In this document: one piece after another, positions 62,484 through 64,000 of the stretch
How positions within the stretch are numbered: position 1 is the first letter of the stretch
Layout of the letters: each line of letters opens with the position of its first letter
Assembly: GCA_039105265.1 (NCBI GenBank)
Contig: JAPFFF010000006.1
Coordinates: 1,612,001 to 1,676,000, forward strand
Origin: Tritrichomonas musculus
Lineage: Eukaryota; Parabasalia; Tritrichomonadida; Tritrichomonadidae
Direction of reading: 5' to 3'
DNA: 64,000 nucleotides
Notes under the pieces: model-generated
Told to the model about the DNA's origin: nothing
What the model saw: only the letters and a program-made list of their open reading frames with translations
The model's database searches: none
Program-made: the position numbers and the translations under genes

Positions 62484-62588
62484 ATTTTTATTATGTGATA
62501 AAAAATTTAATTTATGAAAAATAAACTAAATAATTATTTTTGCATTCATGAAATCATCAAATATCTTTAATTTAATTTAATTTAAATC

Positions 62589-64000
62589 ATGACCGAAACA
62601 TTATTTAATAACACAGATGGAATAATTTCATATGTGACAAGTAAGATAGAAAAGTATGAACCGAATAAATTTGAGGAACAAGTGAAATATTATATAAATC
62701 ATTATTGTGAAAAATATTTGAAAGTGAAAATTCCAGCTCAACATATAAACAATTTCTATATAATTCATTACTTAACCATTCGTGATATAGTAAAGGATGA
62801 AGAACATAGACGTAAAGTAGTAAAGGAACATGAACGAATGGCAGATTATGAAGAAGCAGTGAGAATAGCAAGAGAGGATTTAATGAGTAAAGTATATAAA
62901 AACCAAAATGAAACAGGTGAAAAAGCGGCATATGATTTAAAATCATTTCGACCATTACTTGAAGAAGATAAACAGAAAATATATTTGGAGTATAAGAAAG
63001 CATGGGATGAAGCACACCCAAAGAAAGAAAAGCCCAAAAAACCTAAGGAGAAATCATTTAAGGAAAGGTTGAATGAATACGTAATTTTACATAATGGAGA
63101 TAATGAACTTTTAACATTTGAGGATTTTGAAAAGTTGACAGCAGGATGGAAGAAGAGAGGTAAAAAATCTTTAGAATCATGGTATAAAGAATATCAGGAT
63201 AAATATTTTCAACAACCAGGGGCAACGATAGAAATACCAAATGTAGAATTAACGGGATTATTTGGATTTAAAGGTAAAGAAAAAATTAGAGCTTTAAAAT
63301 TACTTAATCCAGAACTGAAAGAAGAAAAGGGAAAAATACCTTCATCATTTCCGTTAAAAGAAAATATAAAACGTTTTCAATTACATAGAGTTGCAGAAAG
63401 AAACACATGGATGATTGATTTAATGGAAATATATATTAAGAAAAAACAACCGTTAAAATATTTAATTGCAATTAATGTGAACACTAAATATTTATATGCA
63501 CAAATTTTAAATGTGATGCTTTCAAAAACAGAATTTAGTAAAGATGAATTAAAAGCGACAATGTCATATTTACGAGCATTACAAAAATTAATTGATAAAG
63601 GAATGAAGGTGGAACATTTAATCGGTGATGGTGAAGGTGCGTTTAATTCAAAATTGGCGCGTGAATCATTTTATAATTCACGAGGAATTGATTTTAAACC
63701 AGTAGCTAGACAACCTAAAGGTGCTTATCCTGATTTTATGAAATATGAACAGAAGAAAGCAAAGAAAACCGACCCCTTACATTCAAGTTTAGGAATTGTT
63801 GATAGAGTGATTAGAACAATTAGAGATATGGCGTATAATATGAATATTGGTATTATTAATCCTGAGGTAATGGATGAAATCGTAAATCAATACAATAACG
63901 CACCACATAGAGGATTAAGTAAATGGGCAGGTTTTAGTGTAACTCCAAAAATGGTAAATGATGATCCAGAACTTGAAAATTATATTGTGAGGAGAATATT
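62589..64000 (+). CDS. Maverick integrase, retroviral type (3' end outside window)
   Basis: 470 codons from ATG at 62589 (MTEILFNN-like start; exact second half MTETLFNNTDG) to the edge without stop. The catalytic rve core has Asp277 (WMIDLMEIYI), Asp347 (LIGDGEGAFN) and, where retroviral integrases have Glu, Asp405 in SSLGIVDRVIRTIRDM. NAPHRGLSKWAGFSVTPKMV follows, the usual end of the core. The spacing between the second and third acidic residues is 57, larger than the retroviral 35. The N-terminal 270 residues are charged and helical (linker rich in K/E/P near 150). It inserts the element into host DNA. Not annotated as a symbol. Confidence 0.9.
   Translation, partial: MTETLFNNTDGIISYVTSKIEKYEPNKFEEQVKYYINHYCEKYLKVKIPAQHINNFYIIHYLTIRDIVKDEEHRRKVVKEHERMADYEEAVRIAREDLMSKVYKNQNETGEKAAYDLKSFRPLLEEDKQKIYLEYKKAWDEAHPKKEKPKKPKEKSFKERLNEYVILHNGDNELLTFEDFEKLTAGWKKRGKKSLESWYKEYQDKYFQQPGATIEIPNVELTGLFGFKGKEKIRALKLLNPELKEEKGKIPSSFPLKENIKRFQLHRVAERNTWMIDLMEIYIKKKQPLKYLIAINVNTKYLYAQILNVMLSKTEFSKDELKATMSYLRALQKLIDKGMKVEHLIGDGEGAFNSKLARESFYNSRGIDFKPVARQPKGAYPDFMKYEQKKAKKTDPLHSSLGIVDRVIRTIRDMAYNMNIGIINPEVMDEIVNQYNNAPHRGLSKWAGFSVTPKMVNDDPELENYIVRRI

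Larger units (their letters stand above)
42504..64000. mobile_element. Maverick/Polinton element (right end outside window)
   Basis: Genes from 50601 onward form a Maverick: packaging ATPase, hexon-like capsid candidate, fibre-like protein and retroviral-type integrase. The left end is inferred near 42504, where a sequence starting AGTAGTAGATAGCAGATAAG begins with AG as Polintons usually do. Motifs upstream of the pogo insertion (CTCAAAAGTCAAA, then GAAAACATAAATTTTATAC at about 42780-42840) recur just before the first Maverick gene at 50530-50570, so both sides belong together. The exact left boundary is a guess. Confidence 0.7.

Noticed and set aside
62605-63240. Minus-strand frames of 60-138 aa opposite the integrase
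   Set aside because: They mirror the integrase coding strand. The plus-strand frame has the catalytic motifs and runs to the edge.

Overview
The window looks like nuclear DNA of a trichomonad protist, most likely Tritrichomonas. It is very AT-rich. Genes are short, closely spaced and almost all intronless. The one intron I can define has the trichomonad signals GTATGT and ACTAACATACAG. Protein types typical of trichomonads are present: a BTB-like/coiled-coil/discoidin-like protein, several protein kinases, a Maverick element and many DNA transposons. The species is an inference. I see no rRNA or tRNA gene.

Layout. 1-4,170: a BTB-like/F5/8-C gene running off the left edge, divergent from two tandem kinases that share a 287-bp identical block. 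4,171-20,000: a transposon graveyard. It holds a hairpin array next to a Helitron-like end, a non-autonomous hAT (5475-6895), several TIR elements, and a complete hAT (10561-15287) that lies inside an older TA-flanked TIR element. That hAT has a transposase and a divergent passenger gene. 20,100-41,110: the host gene island. It contains a small coiled-coil ORF, a decayed kinase, a TMEM115/rhomboid-like membrane protein, an intron-containing CAMK/SNF1-like kinase, a Has1-like DEAD-box helicase, a bromodomain-NET protein, a 2114-aa IQ/propeller/pseudokinase protein, a CS-domain/Sel1 tail-anchored protein, a Myb-like protein, a Derlin and a small unknown.

42,500-64,000: a Maverick (Polinton), open at the right edge. 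It encodes an unknown 477-aa protein, an A32-like packaging ATPase, two paralogous small amphipathic proteins, a hexon-like major capsid candidate, a cluster of small genes, a 1308-aa fibre-like protein and a retroviral-type integrase. DNA polymerase B and protease, expected in this family, are not in the window. Near its left end the Maverick is split by a 7.3-kb pogo-like element with a DD35D transposase.

The pogo-like element carries a 287-bp tandem array. That array is itself interrupted by a 1.88-kb insert that fits a non-autonomous Helitron: A|T target, 5' TC, and a perfect 12-bp 3' hairpin ten bases from the end. The insert's core is 57 in-register copies of a 23-bp satellite. The empty site can be read from the neighbouring array units, so the whole nesting order (Maverick, pogo, array, Helitron, satellite) can be worked out from this window. 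I rate this as its most interesting structure.
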